This document shows, piece by piece, positions 26,773-34,671 of a DNA stretch of 64,000 nucleotides. Both the position numbers and the translations under genes were made by a program. The first letter of the stretch is position 1. Every line of letters starts with the position of its first letter. This stretch comes from Prosthecobacter gellanilyticus (lineage in GTDB: Bacteria; Verrucomicrobiota; Verrucomicrobiia; Verrucomicrobiales; Verrucomicrobiaceae): NCBI RefSeq assembly GCF_007992435.1, contig NZ_BKAG01000018.1, positions 62,001 through 126,000 of the forward strand. Reading direction: 5' to 3'. The notes below the pieces were generated by a model, which did not search any database, was not told the origin of the DNA, and saw only the letters and a list, made by a program, of their open reading frames with translations.

Positions 26773-28265
26773 GAAGCGGCGGTTGGGGAAAGCTTGGTGA
26801 AGGAGGAAGTCGGGCGCCCCTCCTCGATCTCAGGACCTGGAATCACAAAAGACGGCAGCGTCCCCCAGCGCTCCAGGCAGCGCTCAAAGAGGCCGGAAAA
26901 GGCATCCGCGCGGTTGAACCAGTCAGTCTCCAGACCATCGTTCACCGGGCAATGCAGCACCACCTTCGTCCCGCCCTTCATGGGCAGCAGCACCGGATGC
27001 GTCAGATCTGAGGGCGCGGTCTTGAACCCGATCCAGCGAAAGCGATGCCCCAGCAGATCGCTAAACTCCTCTAACGAAACGCATTTCTCGATGTCGAACT
27101 CCAGCACCCGGGCATGCACACGGATGTGCTCCAGCCGCTTCCTCCGGTCCAGCGCCTCCGCCACCTGGCCACGCAGTTTGCTCCAGCTCTTCACATAGCC
27201 CAGGTAGCGTGCCGCGCCGATCGCCAGCAGGAAGAACACCGCTCCCGCCACCGGCAGGGCCACCCCCTTCGTCAGCAGGATGCTGATGCCCACAAGACTC
27301 AGCACCAGGCAGACGCAGTACATGGCCACCAGCGCCCGCCCCTTGCTGTAGCCTAACAAAATAAGCCGGTGATGAATGTGCTCCGCGTCCGCGCTGAAGA
27401 TCGGCACCCCGCGGATGCTGCGCCGCAGGATGGCAAAGAACGTGTCCAAAATCGGCACGCCCAGGGCGATCACGATCACCAGCAGCGCCGCGATCACGGA
27501 GCCCTTTTGCGAGCTCTTCAAGGACACCGACGCCACAAAGAAACCAATCAGATAAGCACCGCCATCGCCAAGGAAGATGCGCGCCGGCGGGAAATTGAAG
27601 AAAAGAAATCCCGTGAGGGCTCCCGCCATCAGCACCGAGAGCAGCATCACCTCCGCGTGACCGCCCACATAACCCACAAAGGCCAGTGTCAGGGATAGGA
27701 ACAGCCCGAAGCCCCCCGCCAGACCATCCATGCCATCGATCAGATTGATGATGTTCGGGATCGCCACCAGCCAGAAGAGCGTGATCGGCAGGCTCCACCA
27801 GCCCAGATGCAGCGCCCCCTCGCCAAAAGGATTGCTCAGCATGTCGATGGAGATGCCTAACGAATAAAGAATCAATGCCACCCCGATCTGCCCCACCAGT
27901 TTCACCCGTGCGCCCAGCGCCTTCAGGTCATCGAAGAAGCCCACGCTGAAGATCAGCAGGTTGCACAGCATCAGCGCTCCATATTCACCCCAGCGCACGC
28001 GGTCCAGCCCCAGCATCACCACAGATCCGATCACCAGCGCAGCAAAGATGGGCGCGCCACCCAGGCGCGAGATAGGCTTCTCATGGTGCTTGCGCCGTCC
28101 GTCCGGAGCATCCAGGCCGATCGTTCCTTTTCTGCCGACGATGTAGAGGGTGCCCACCAAGGCCACGATCAGCGCCAGGACATAGTAGACCGTCAGTTCC
28201 GGCCAGAGCGGCATCTGGGGCGCAGGAGGCCCGATGAATGCTTCAGCGCTGGCGGCGGCGATCAT
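26769..28265 (-). CDS. WecA/MraY-family undecaprenyl-phosphate sugar-1-phosphate transferase
   Basis: 498 residues. The family motifs are present: FFDD (about 110-113), NIINLIDGMDGLAGG (about 171-185), FLGDGG (about 231-236) and HIHHRL (about 296-301), among about ten membrane segments. These enzymes start lipid-linked glycan assembly by moving GlcNAc-1-P or a related sugar phosphate onto undecaprenyl phosphate. The WecA core is about 340-350 residues; here an extra cytosolic segment of about 130 residues follows (about 370-498), with no family I can name. The ATG giving MIAAASAEAF was chosen; upstream in-frame codons overlap the next gene. It is probably the initiating enzyme for the glycan of this region. 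Confidence 0.92.
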   Translation of the reverse strand: MIAAASAEAFIGPPAPQMPLWPELTVYYVLALIVALVGTLYIVGRKGTIGLDAPDGRRKHHEKPISRLGGAPIFAALVIGSVVMLGLDRVRWGEYGALMLCNLLIFSVGFFDDLKALGARVKLVGQIGVALILYSLGISIDMLSNPFGEGALHLGWWSLPITLFWLVAIPNIINLIDGMDGLAGGFGLFLSLTLAFVGYVGGHAEVMLLSVLMAGALTGFLFFNFPPARIFLGDGGAYLIGFFVASVSLKSSQKGSVIAALLVIVIALGVPILDTFFAILRRSIRGVPIFSADAEHIHHRLILLGYSKGRALVAMYCVCLVLSLVGISILLTKGVALPVAGAVFFLLAIGAARYLGYVKSWSKLRGQVAEALDRRKRLEHIRVHARVLEFDIEKCVSLEEFSDLLGHRFRWIGFKTAPSDLTHPVLLPMKGGTKVVLHCPVNDGLETDWFNRADAFSGLFERCLERWGTLPSFVIPGPEIEEGRPTSSFTKLSPTAAS

Positions 28266-28296
28266 GCAGAAAGGAAAAAGGGTGGCAGGTCGGTTT

Positions 28297-29580
28297 TCAG
28301 GCAGCGTGTCCCTGCCCTGCGGCAGCAATCACGTCAATCAATCGCGGACGCAAGCGGCTCTGTGAGAACTCCGCGGCAAGCGCCCGGCTCTCCTCAGAGG
28401 GTGGCAGAGGCCCCGTGGCAGCCGCCTCGCGCAGCACCTCCACCAGCCCCTTCACATCCCCATGCCGGCCTATCCGCGCATACCTGCGGTCAGGCAAACG
28501 TGCCGCCAGATCTGTCAGATGACACTCCTCCGGGCCTATTCCCAGGAACGGCAGCCCCAGCGCCAGAATGTTGTACACCTTGCAGGGATGCACCATCCCC
28601 ACAAACGGCGTCCCCATCACCACCAGGTGCAGGTCCGCAGAGGAGAGTGATGACGAAAGCCTCTCCTTCGGCTGATACGGCAGGCAGGTGATGTTCTTCA
28701 GTCCCTGGTTCTCCGCAAAAGCCCTCACCTTCCCATGCTCGCTGCCCCCGCCGACGAAGAGGAAGTGCAGCGTCGCATGACCGGCCAGTTCCTTCGCCGC
28801 CTCCAGCACCGTGTCCAGCGGATGGCAGGGACTGTGATTCCCCGAATACATCACCACAAACTTCCCGGTAAGACCGTGTTCAGCACGGAAAGCCTCCCTC
28901 CCCGCCACATCCCAGCGCACCGCATCATCGTGAGACCACGGCGCATCCACATGGATCGCATCCGCCCTCACCGACTTCGCCCGCAGCCGTTCCGCCATGA
29001 ACCGGTCCAGCGCCACAATGCGCGCCGCCCGGCCAAAACTCCACTTCTGCAGCGTGCTCATCACCTGTTCAGCCAGACCGCCCTGCTTCAGCCAGCCAGC
29101 GGCCACAGCCTCATCCGGATTCAGGTCCATCACCCACGGCACCACTGCCCCACCTTTGAGTGAGGCCATCACCTGCCCCAGCGATGAAATCAGCGGCGGT
29201 GACGTCAGGCACACCGTCACATCAAAGCGCCGCAGCCTCAGCAGGATCAGCGTCGCATTGATCCAGAAGGTCGCAAAATCCACCAACCGCCGCCACCTTG
29301 CCTTCTTCCCCAGGCCTGGAGTCCAGATGCGGCGGATCTCCACGCCCTTCCAGGTTTCGCGTACCGGAAATCGCTTCTCCGGATTGTCATACCCACGGCT
29401 GGAAGCCACCGCCACCACCTCATGCCCGGCCTCAGCCAGCCCCTCCGCCAGATCCGTCAGATGCTGCGCCGACGACACATGATCCGGATAAAAGCACTGG
29501 TTCAGCAGCAGTATCCGCAGCCTCCTCCCCTGCCCCTTCCTTTCACGATCAAGATGCGATACCGGCAGGTCTGAAGACAT
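28297..29580 (-). CDS. Family 4 glycosyltransferase (WbuB-like)
   Basis: 427 residues, GT-B fold. The N-terminal domain starts RLRILLLNQCFYPDHVSSAQHL, typical of the WcaI/WbuB L-fucosamine or glucuronosyl-transferase group; the C-terminal nucleotide-sugar domain has VVMYSGNHSPCHPLDTVLEA and the KVYNILALGLPFLGIG region. It would add a sugar to the lipid-linked intermediate made by the WecA-like enzyme encoded 31 bases downstream. The ATG at 29580 is chosen because the in-frame extension upstream is low-complexity Gly/Trp. The gene begins next to a repeat-rich non-coding region that probably holds the promoter. Confidence 0.88.
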   Translation of the reverse strand: MSSDLPVSHLDRERKGQGRRLRILLLNQCFYPDHVSSAQHLTDLAEGLAEAGHEVVAVASSRGYDNPEKRFPVRETWKGVEIRRIWTPGLGKKARWRRLVDFATFWINATLILLRLRRFDVTVCLTSPPLISSLGQVMASLKGGAVVPWVMDLNPDEAVAAGWLKQGGLAEQVMSTLQKWSFGRAARIVALDRFMAERLRAKSVRADAIHVDAPWSHDDAVRWDVAGREAFRAEHGLTGKFVVMYSGNHSPCHPLDTVLEAAKELAGHATLHFLFVGGGSEHGKVRAFAENQGLKNITCLPYQPKERLSSSLSSADLHLVVMGTPFVGMVHPCKVYNILALGLPFLGIGPEECHLTDLAARLPDRRYARIGRHGDVKGLVEVLREAAATGPLPPSEESRALAAEFSQSRLRPRLIDVIAAAGQGHAA

Positions 29581-29688
29581 GTAAAAGAGAGTCGGACAAA
29601 GTTGGAGTGAGGTCCCGTGATACCCCAAACCCACCCCCCAGCGCAAGGTGCGAGTGCCCCAGCCCCACCCCCCGCCGCCAAAAAACAA

Positions 29689-30058
29689 CCTGGATCAGCC
29701 TGGATTCACCTGGATCGCCCCCTGTAGCGGCTGGCGTCAGCCTGCCGTTCTTTGAACCCGCAAACCGCCTTCCGCTCCATCCGCCCCGAGCAGGTCGGAT
29801 CCGGTCGGATTGACTCGGATCGGCCCCAATGTGGCCAGCTTTCTCCGAAAGGTGAGCCGAGGACTCTCGAACCACCCCTCAGCTTCGAAAAACAGCCTGG
29901 ATCCACCTGGATCAGCCTGGATTCGCCGACAGCCCCCCAAGCGAAGCGCTTCAGCAAAGTAGCCATCGCACTCCGAGTGATGAGCCCAAGACCCCGCAAA
30001 CTCTCCTCCCCACCCCTACCGCGATCAGGTCGGATCCACTCGGATCTCCTTGAATCAG
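29689..30058. repeat. Four clusters of 10-bp-phased GGAT repeats
   Basis: Units: CCTGGATCAG-CCTGGATTCA-CCTGGATCGC (split here by dashes), then GGTCGGATCC / GGTCGGATTG / ACTCGGATCG, then CCTGGATCCA / CCTGGATCAG / CCTGGATTCG, then GGTCGGATCC / ACTCGGATCT / CCTTGAATCA. The spacing within clusters is exactly 10 bases. Clusters 1 and 3 share flanking A-rich bases (AAAAACARCCTGGAT), and clusters 2 and 4 share CAGGTCGGATCC, so the whole appears to be a duplicated block. Function unknown. Confidence 0.75.
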
Positions 30059-30070
30059 CTCTCCTCTTCC

Positions 30071-30110
30071 CAAACCACCGTAAACAACTGCAAACCACCG
30101 TGAACAATCC
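30071..30110. repeat. 20-bp tandem direct repeat
   Basis: CAAACCACCGTAAACAACTG is followed at once by CAAACCACCGTGAACAATCC. Sixteen of twenty bases match. It lies about 170 bases upstream of the GNAT gene. Confidence 0.7.
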
Positions 30111-30277
30111 ATTCTCCGAAGCATTCTGCGAAGAGCGAGCCGTAAACGCCGCCCTCCCAAATCCGTCGAAGAAAAAAGTGCATTCATCCTCCACTCATAG
30201 CCCCAAACTCACTCCACCCAAGTGACCCAAGCGGACCCTTTGGACACCGCGAATCCCCCCTCCTTTTGGCCCTGCCC

Positions 30278-30772
30278 ATGAACTCTCCCGACAACTTTCA
30301 CATCACCCAGGCAGACCTCGCGCGCCCAGATCACCAGCAGGCCACGCTCCAGATGATGGATGCCTATGCGAACGATCCCATGGGCGATGGCAGACCTCTC
30401 TCAGCTTGGGCCAGAGAGCATCTCATCTCCGGCCTCCGCGAGCATCCTACCACCCTTGTCTTCCGCGCCTTTCGCGACTCCGAACCCGTCGGCATCGCCA
30501 CCTGCTTCCGCGGCTTCTCCACCTTCGCAGCTCGACCTCTCCTCAACATCTCCGACTACTACGTCCTTCCTCAACTCCGCGGCACTGGCATCGGCCGCCA
30601 GCTTCTGCAAGCCATCGAACAATCCGCACGCTCGCTCGGCTGCTGCCGCCTCACCCTCGAAGTCCAGGAAAACAACCATCGCGCCCGCGCCATCTACACC
30701 GCCGCCGGTTTCGCCCAGGCCATCTACGTCCAGGAAGCTGGAGGCTCGCTCTATTTGACCAAGCACCTTTGA
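30278..30772 (+). CDS. GNAT-family N-acetyltransferase
   Basis: 164 residues, one GNAT domain. The acetyl-CoA-binding motif A is seen as VLPQLRGTGIGRQLLQAIEQSA (R/Q-x-x-G-x-G), preceded by the beta-4 strand LLNISDYYV, and followed by RLTLEVQENNHRARAIYTAAGF, the classic motif B with NxxARxxYxxxGF. Substrate unknown: small amines, peptides or protein N-termini are all possible. ATG at 30278 is chosen over an in-frame TTG four codons upstream. It begins a three-gene + strand stretch inside otherwise - strand polysaccharide genes. Confidence 0.88.
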   Translation: MNSPDNFHITQADLARPDHQQATLQMMDAYANDPMGDGRPLSAWAREHLISGLREHPTTLVFRAFRDSEPVGIATCFRGFSTFAARPLLNISDYYVLPQLRGTGIGRQLLQAIEQSARSLGCCRLTLEVQENNHRARAIYTAAGFAQAIYVQEAGGSLYLTKHL

Positions 30773-30855
30773 ATCATCTTTCAGAACCACCCTTTCACGC
30801 TCATCTTTATCTTGTGCATGAGCGATCATCGACACCATCTGCTCAATCTGCTGAC

Positions 30856-31218
30856 ATGACCGGCCAGCAAACACCCAAAGTCACCACGGCCGACGTCACA
30901 CGCATCATCATCCGGGACTTCGGCCCCGATCGCAGCGATGAAGTGACGAAGATCCTGTCTGCCTATGGCAGGGAGGATTGGCAGCAGGAGACTCCACGCG
31001 TCTATCTTGCCATTCTCAAGCTTGCCAGCGGTGATCTCGAGAAACTCCGCCATGAAACCAAGATCGCGTGCTCGGATTTCCGGGACGTCATCAGCCCTGC
31101 GGAATACCGGCGCTATGCCGAGATCGGATGGTCTGCCTCAAATCCTGACAAGCACGCTGAAGAGAGAGCGATGCAAGAAGACTGGAAGGAGTACCAGGAA
31201 TGGCTGAACCGGCGGTAA
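30856..31218 (+). CDS. Hypothetical protein (120 aa)
   Basis: MTGQQTPKVTTADVTRIIIRDF opens a 120-residue acidic, helix-rich protein (repeated DEVTKILSAYG, YLAILKLASGDLEKLRHET and ERAMQEDWKEYQEWLNRR) with no signal peptide or membrane segment. The length and helical content resemble small ARM/HEAT-like proteins encoded beside methyltransferases, but I cannot name the family. The frame stays open further upstream, but that part overlaps the GNAT gene in another frame and is shadow coding; ATG at 30856 is the first sensible start. Confidence 0.6.
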   Translation: MTGQQTPKVTTADVTRIIIRDFGPDRSDEVTKILSAYGREDWQQETPRVYLAILKLASGDLEKLRHETKIACSDFRDVISPAEYRRYAEIGWSASNPDKHAEERAMQEDWKEYQEWLNRR

Positions 31219-31251
31219 CGCAATAGTTGCAATGGCCGCTGAACGAACCCC

Positions 31252-31851
31252 ATGCACCCCTCCGATCTCGCCACCAGCTACGACACCATCGCCCATCAAT
31301 GGCTGGAGCCGCACCTCGCCAGGAATGGCATCCGCCAGCATGAGCACGCGCTGAAATTCCGCGAAGGTGGCGGTCTGGCCCTGGATGTCGGCTGCGGTTG
31401 CAGCGGCCGCTTCATCGACCTGCTTACCAACCATGGTTACCAAGTCGAAGGCCTTGATGTCTCCGCCCAGATGATCGCCCTGGCACGGACACGACATCCA
31501 GACACCGCCTTCCATCACGCCGACATCTGCACCTGGCAGCCGAACCAGAAGTATGACTTCATCACCGCCTGGGACAGCATCTGGCATGTGCCGCTGGCGC
31601 ATCACGAAGACGTCCTGAAAAAACTCTGCGCTGCTCTCGCACCCAGCGGCCTCTTCATCTGGACCACCGGCGGCCTTGATGCCCCCGAAGAAAAACAAGA
31701 CTCCTCCATGGGCCCGCCCGTCCACTACAGCGCCCTCGGCATCCCGAGAACACTGCAAGTCATCACCGAAGCCGGCTGCATCTGCCGCCACCTCGAATAC
31801 GATCAGCTCCCCGAAAAACACCTCTTCATCATCGCCCAAAAGCCCTCATGA
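31252..31851 (+). CDS. Class I SAM-dependent methyltransferase
   Basis: 199 residues. Motif I is LALDVGCGCSGRFIDLL (about 42-58), the acidic loop LDVSAQMI follows, and motif II/III appear as YDFITAWDSIWHVPL and LAPSGLFIWTTGG. This is the Methyltransf_11/25 fold acting on a small molecule; the substrate is unknown. The product ends before a non-coding stretch with two hairpins, and converges with the GDP-mannose epimerase gene. Confidence 0.85.
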   Translation: MHPSDLATSYDTIAHQWLEPHLARNGIRQHEHALKFREGGGLALDVGCGCSGRFIDLLTNHGYQVEGLDVSAQMIALARTRHPDTAFHHADICTWQPNQKYDFITAWDSIWHVPLAHHEDVLKKLCAALAPSGLFIWTTGGLDAPEEKQDSSMGPPVHYSALGIPRTLQVITEAGCICRHLEYDQLPEKHLFIIAQKPS

Positions 31852-31858
31852 AAGTGGT

Positions 31859-31971
31859 GCAAGCTTCCAGCTTGCTTGCCCGTCCATCAAACGAGCGAGG
31901 CACTTCACTCCATCGCTCCCTCTTGAGCGCCAACGGCGCGGGCCATACCAGCCTAGGGCGCAAGCCCTAGG
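31859..31971. repeat. Intergenic hairpin repeat elements between convergent genes
   Basis: Two inverted repeats lie in the 200-base gap: GCAAGC-TTCCA-GCTTGC (31859-31875) and CCTAGGGC-GCAA-GCCCTAGG (31952-31971), the second a perfect 8-bp stem closed by a GNRA tetraloop. A GCGCCAACGGCGC arm lies just before. The bases resemble a mobile or amplified intergenic repeat found in Verrucomicrobia and Planctomycetes (from memory), and may also help end transcription of the two converging genes. Confidence 0.5.
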
Positions 31972-32052
31972 ACCTCATGCGCACACTGCGCCAAGCGCTG
32001 AAAGCGCGCCTCATGCACGCCTAACCACGAATGCACCCACAGCCATGTCACC

Positions 32053-33042
32053 TCACAACGACTTGTTCCCCTTCACGATCTCGTCATAGATCCACGCATA
32101 GGTCATCTCCATGCCATCACGCAGGCGCGTGCTCGGCTCCCAATTGAAGACCTGCTGAATGAGCGTGTTGTCACTGCTGCGGCCGGCCACACCCTTCGGC
32201 GCGTCCAGTTGATACGTGCGGTGCAGCTTCACGCCGGCGATCTCCTCCACGATGTCCACCAGCTGGTTGATGCTCACCATCTCCGCACTGCCGATGTTGA
32301 TCGGCTCCACGTAGTCGCTGTTCGTCAGCATCTGCGTGCCATACACACAATCCGTGATGTACATGAAGCTGCGTGTCTGCTCGCCCGTGCCCCAGATGTC
32401 GATCTCCGGGCGGTTGTTGATCTTGGCCAGCGCCACCTTGCGGCACACCGCCGCAGGTGCCTTCTCACGACCACCATCCCACGTGCCGTAAGGTCCGTAC
32501 ACATTGTGATAGCGCGCCACACGTGTCTTCAGGCCGAAGTCCTCGCGGAAGTGACGGCACATGCGCTCGGAGAAAAGCTTCTCCCAGCCATAACCATCTT
32601 CCGGCAAAGCTGGATAGGCATCCTCTTCCTTCAGCGCGGGCACCTGAAACTCCTTCTGCTTGTCGCCATTGTACACACAGGCGCTGGAGGCATAGAAGAA
32701 ACGCTCCACACCCGCATCCTTCGCGGCCATGCAGAGATGCGTGTTGATCAGCACGCTGAGCATGCACAGCGCCTTGTTGTTCTCGATGAAGCCCATGCCG
32801 CCCATGTCCGCCGCCAGATTGTAAACCGTGTGCGCATCCTTCACCGCCTTCTCGCAGGCTTCCTTGCCCTGCAGGTCCAGCACCAGGTTCTCCACATCAT
32901 CAAAACGCTGATACCACTGGTCCAGCGGCTTCTGGTCCACGGCACGGATGCGGGTGTAGCCTTCCGAACGCAGATTTGCCACCAGCGCGCCGCCGATGAA
33001 ACCGCCTGCTCCGCAGACACTGATGAGTTGGTCGTTTGCCAT
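32053..33042 (-). CDS. GDP-mannose 3,5-epimerase-like extended SDR
   Basis: 329 residues. The Rossmann motif is GAGGFIG (about 11-17). The region VYNLAADMGGMGFI and the ending VAGRSSDNTLI follow plant GDP-mannose 3,5-epimerase closely. The catalytic set is present: Cys in YASSACVYN (about C122), Tyr/Lys of YGWEK (about Y151, K155) and Lys in GTWDGGREKAP (about K194). The known reaction is conversion of GDP-D-mannose to GDP-L-galactose (and L-gulose) at C3 and C5. ATG at 33042 is chosen; upstream in-frame codons run through an AT-rich spacer. As the last gene of the long - strand locus, it probably supplies L-galactose or a relative for the glycan. Confidence 0.88.
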   Translation of the reverse strand: MANDQLISVCGAGGFIGGALVANLRSEGYTRIRAVDQKPLDQWYQRFDDVENLVLDLQGKEACEKAVKDAHTVYNLAADMGGMGFIENNKALCMLSVLINTHLCMAAKDAGVERFFYASSACVYNGDKQKEFQVPALKEEDAYPALPEDGYGWEKLFSERMCRHFREDFGLKTRVARYHNVYGPYGTWDGGREKAPAAVCRKVALAKINNRPEIDIWGTGEQTRSFMYITDCVYGTQMLTNSDYVEPINIGSAEMVSINQLVDIVEEIAGVKLHRTYQLDAPKGVAGRSSDNTLIQQVFNWEPSTRLRDGMEMTYAWIYDEIVKGNKSL

Positions 33043-33143
33043 GGAAATGAGGGACTTGGATGGGGAGCCGAGGCTCCGGAAAACAAAAGAGGCGGGATTA
33101 TTGAAATCCCGCCTCCGAAAGCAAGCTGCGAATATGGGGTGAT

Positions 33144-33914
33144 TCACCCCTTTCCCTGCCGCCAGACCGCCCTCCGGGCCCGGATATGCGCCACATCCCG
33201 GGCCATGCGCCAGGAATCCCGCACAAGGTGCACCTTCCCGCCAGGGGTCTCATGCCAGTCGATCGGCACCTCCCGGATGCCGCATCCGGAATCCAGCAGC
33301 GCCACCATCAGCTCCACGTCAAAGGCAAAACGCATGATCGTCAGGCGATCCGCGATCTTCTCATAAGCCACCCTCGGCACCAGCTTCAGCCCGCACTGCG
33401 AGTCATACACCGGGATCCTCAGCATCTCGGACACCAGCGTGGCATACACACGGCCCAGCAGGTGCCGCTTCAGCAGCCGTTCCACCTTCCGCCCCAGCAT
33501 CTTGATCCGCGAGGCAAAGATCGCCGTCAGCTCGCTGGGGTGCTTAAAATTCTGCTGCTGCGCCAGGGTGATCAGCCTCCCCACCTCGGCAGGTGAGCAG
33601 GAGCCATCCGCATCCACAAAGCCCAGCCACTCCGCTCCCTGGTGATCCTCCCAGCCCGCATACACCGCACCGCCCTTGCCCACATTCTGCGGCAGCACTT
33701 TCAGCGGCAGCAGGCAGGGAAACTGCGGCCGCAGCCGCTGGATCAGAGCCTGCATCTTCGCCGCTTCCTCAGGTCCAGAGCCATCCTCCACCACCATCAC
33801 ATACACATTCCCAAGCGCCGTCACCTCACGGCACAGGTCTGGCAGGAAGCTGATGATGCGCCCGCTTTCCGTATGACACGGAACCACCAGATGAATGCGC
33901 GGCACTTCAATCAT
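33144..33914 (-). CDS. Family 2 glycosyltransferase (dolichyl/polyprenyl-phosphate glycosyltransferase-like)
   Basis: 256 residues, GT-A fold. HLVVPCHTESGRI opens the nucleotide-binding domain; VVEDGSGP and LPQNVGKGGAVYAGW are the usual GT2 motifs; FVDADGSCSPAEV carries the DxD; SQCGLKLV and DVELMVALL are typical of the DPG synthase / ALG5-like group that adds glucose or mannose to polyprenyl phosphate. It has no C-terminal membrane domain. It overlaps the upstream GT2 gene by 8 bases; the epimerase follows 101 bases further on. Confidence 0.88.
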   Translation of the reverse strand: MIEVPRIHLVVPCHTESGRIISFLPDLCREVTALGNVYVMVVEDGSGPEEAAKMQALIQRLRPQFPCLLPLKVLPQNVGKGGAVYAGWEDHQGAEWLGFVDADGSCSPAEVGRLITLAQQQNFKHPSELTAIFASRIKMLGRKVERLLKRHLLGRVYATLVSEMLRIPVYDSQCGLKLVPRVAYEKIADRLTIMRFAFDVELMVALLDSGCGIREVPIDWHETPGGKVHLVRDSWRMARDVAHIRARRAVWRQGKG

Positions 33915-34671
33915 GGTTCAGCTTCCTCTCGATGAGCCTCAGCGCCAGCAGCATCTCGGCGATCACACGTTGCAGCGCATAATACCAGCCGCGCCAGCCA
34001 TCCCAGATCGTGCCTTTCACCAGCAGTGTGTAGATCAGGGACGCAGGCACCGCCGCCCAGCATGTGAGCCGCAGCTTGTCCTGCATCCGCAGCTTGCTGC
34101 GATCAGCGGCACGGAGCTTCTCCGCCTCCAGCAGCGCATACTTGTCTTGAGAAGAAAGCCACCTCGTCAGCGGCTTGCGGTCATCATGATCGATCTTGCT
34201 CGTCAGATGCCCCAGCACTCCCGGCACATGCAACAACTGCGTGTGCCCGTCCTGCACATAGCGGCAGCGGCTTTTCTGAAACAACACCGCACGCGGCGGA
34301 TACAGCGACCCACGCAAGGCCTGACCAAAAATGAGGTAACGAAATCCCGCATCATACGCATCTACAGCACCATCCAGCGCCGCGAGCTCCTTCTCGAAAC
34401 CTTCCCCCAGCACATAGTCAGCATCCAGTGCCAGCACCCATGCAGTGCTCGTGGCATCCACACCGTGATTCCACTGCTTGGTGTGGTCATCGAAAGCCCG
34501 CACCTCAAAGCGCACATTCGGAAACCGCGCCGCGATCTCACGCGTGGTATCCGTGCTGCCACTGTCTAGCACCACCACCTCACGCGCCCAGGCCAGCCGC
34601 GCCAGCGTGCGCTCGAGGTTCGGTGCCTCGTTCCACGTCAGGACCAGCGGGGTGATGTCAGCAAGGTTCAT
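33907..34671 (-). CDS. Family 2 glycosyltransferase (WaaE/KdtX-like)
   Basis: 254 residues. It starts LADITPLVLTWNEAPNLERTLARLAWA and has VVLDSGSTDTTREIA and VLALDADYVLGEGF (metal-binding D-x-D), followed by R-Y-V-Q-D-G-H-TQLLHV, which is typical of WaaE/KdtX beta-glucosyltransferases that modify the inner LPS core. A membrane-interacting helix may lie at about 215-235. The start at 34671 gives the ATGA overlap with the methyltransferase stop; codons further upstream are shadow. Confidence 0.85.
   Translation of the reverse strand: MNLADITPLVLTWNEAPNLERTLARLAWAREVVVLDSGSTDTTREIAARFPNVRFEVRAFDDHTKQWNHGVDATSTAWVLALDADYVLGEGFEKELAALDGAVDAYDAGFRYLIFGQALRGSLYPPRAVLFQKSRCRYVQDGHTQLLHVPGVLGHLTSKIDHDDRKPLTRWLSSQDKYALLEAEKLRAADRSKLRMQDKLRLTCWAAVPASLIYTLLVKGTIWDGWRGWYYALQRVIAEMLLALRLIERKLNHD

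Larger units (their letters stand above)
29581..30277. other. Repeat-rich intergenic region between divergent genes
   Basis: About 700 bases hold no convincing gene. They contain four clusters of three 10-bp units: two of the CCTGGATNNN kind (29689-29718, 29896-29925) and two of the NNTCGGATNN kind (29793-29822, 30029-30058), alternating about every 100 bases, plus a 20-bp direct repeat at 30071-30110. Open frames here are short, shifted by the 10-bp period, and lack family resemblance. Confidence 0.7.
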
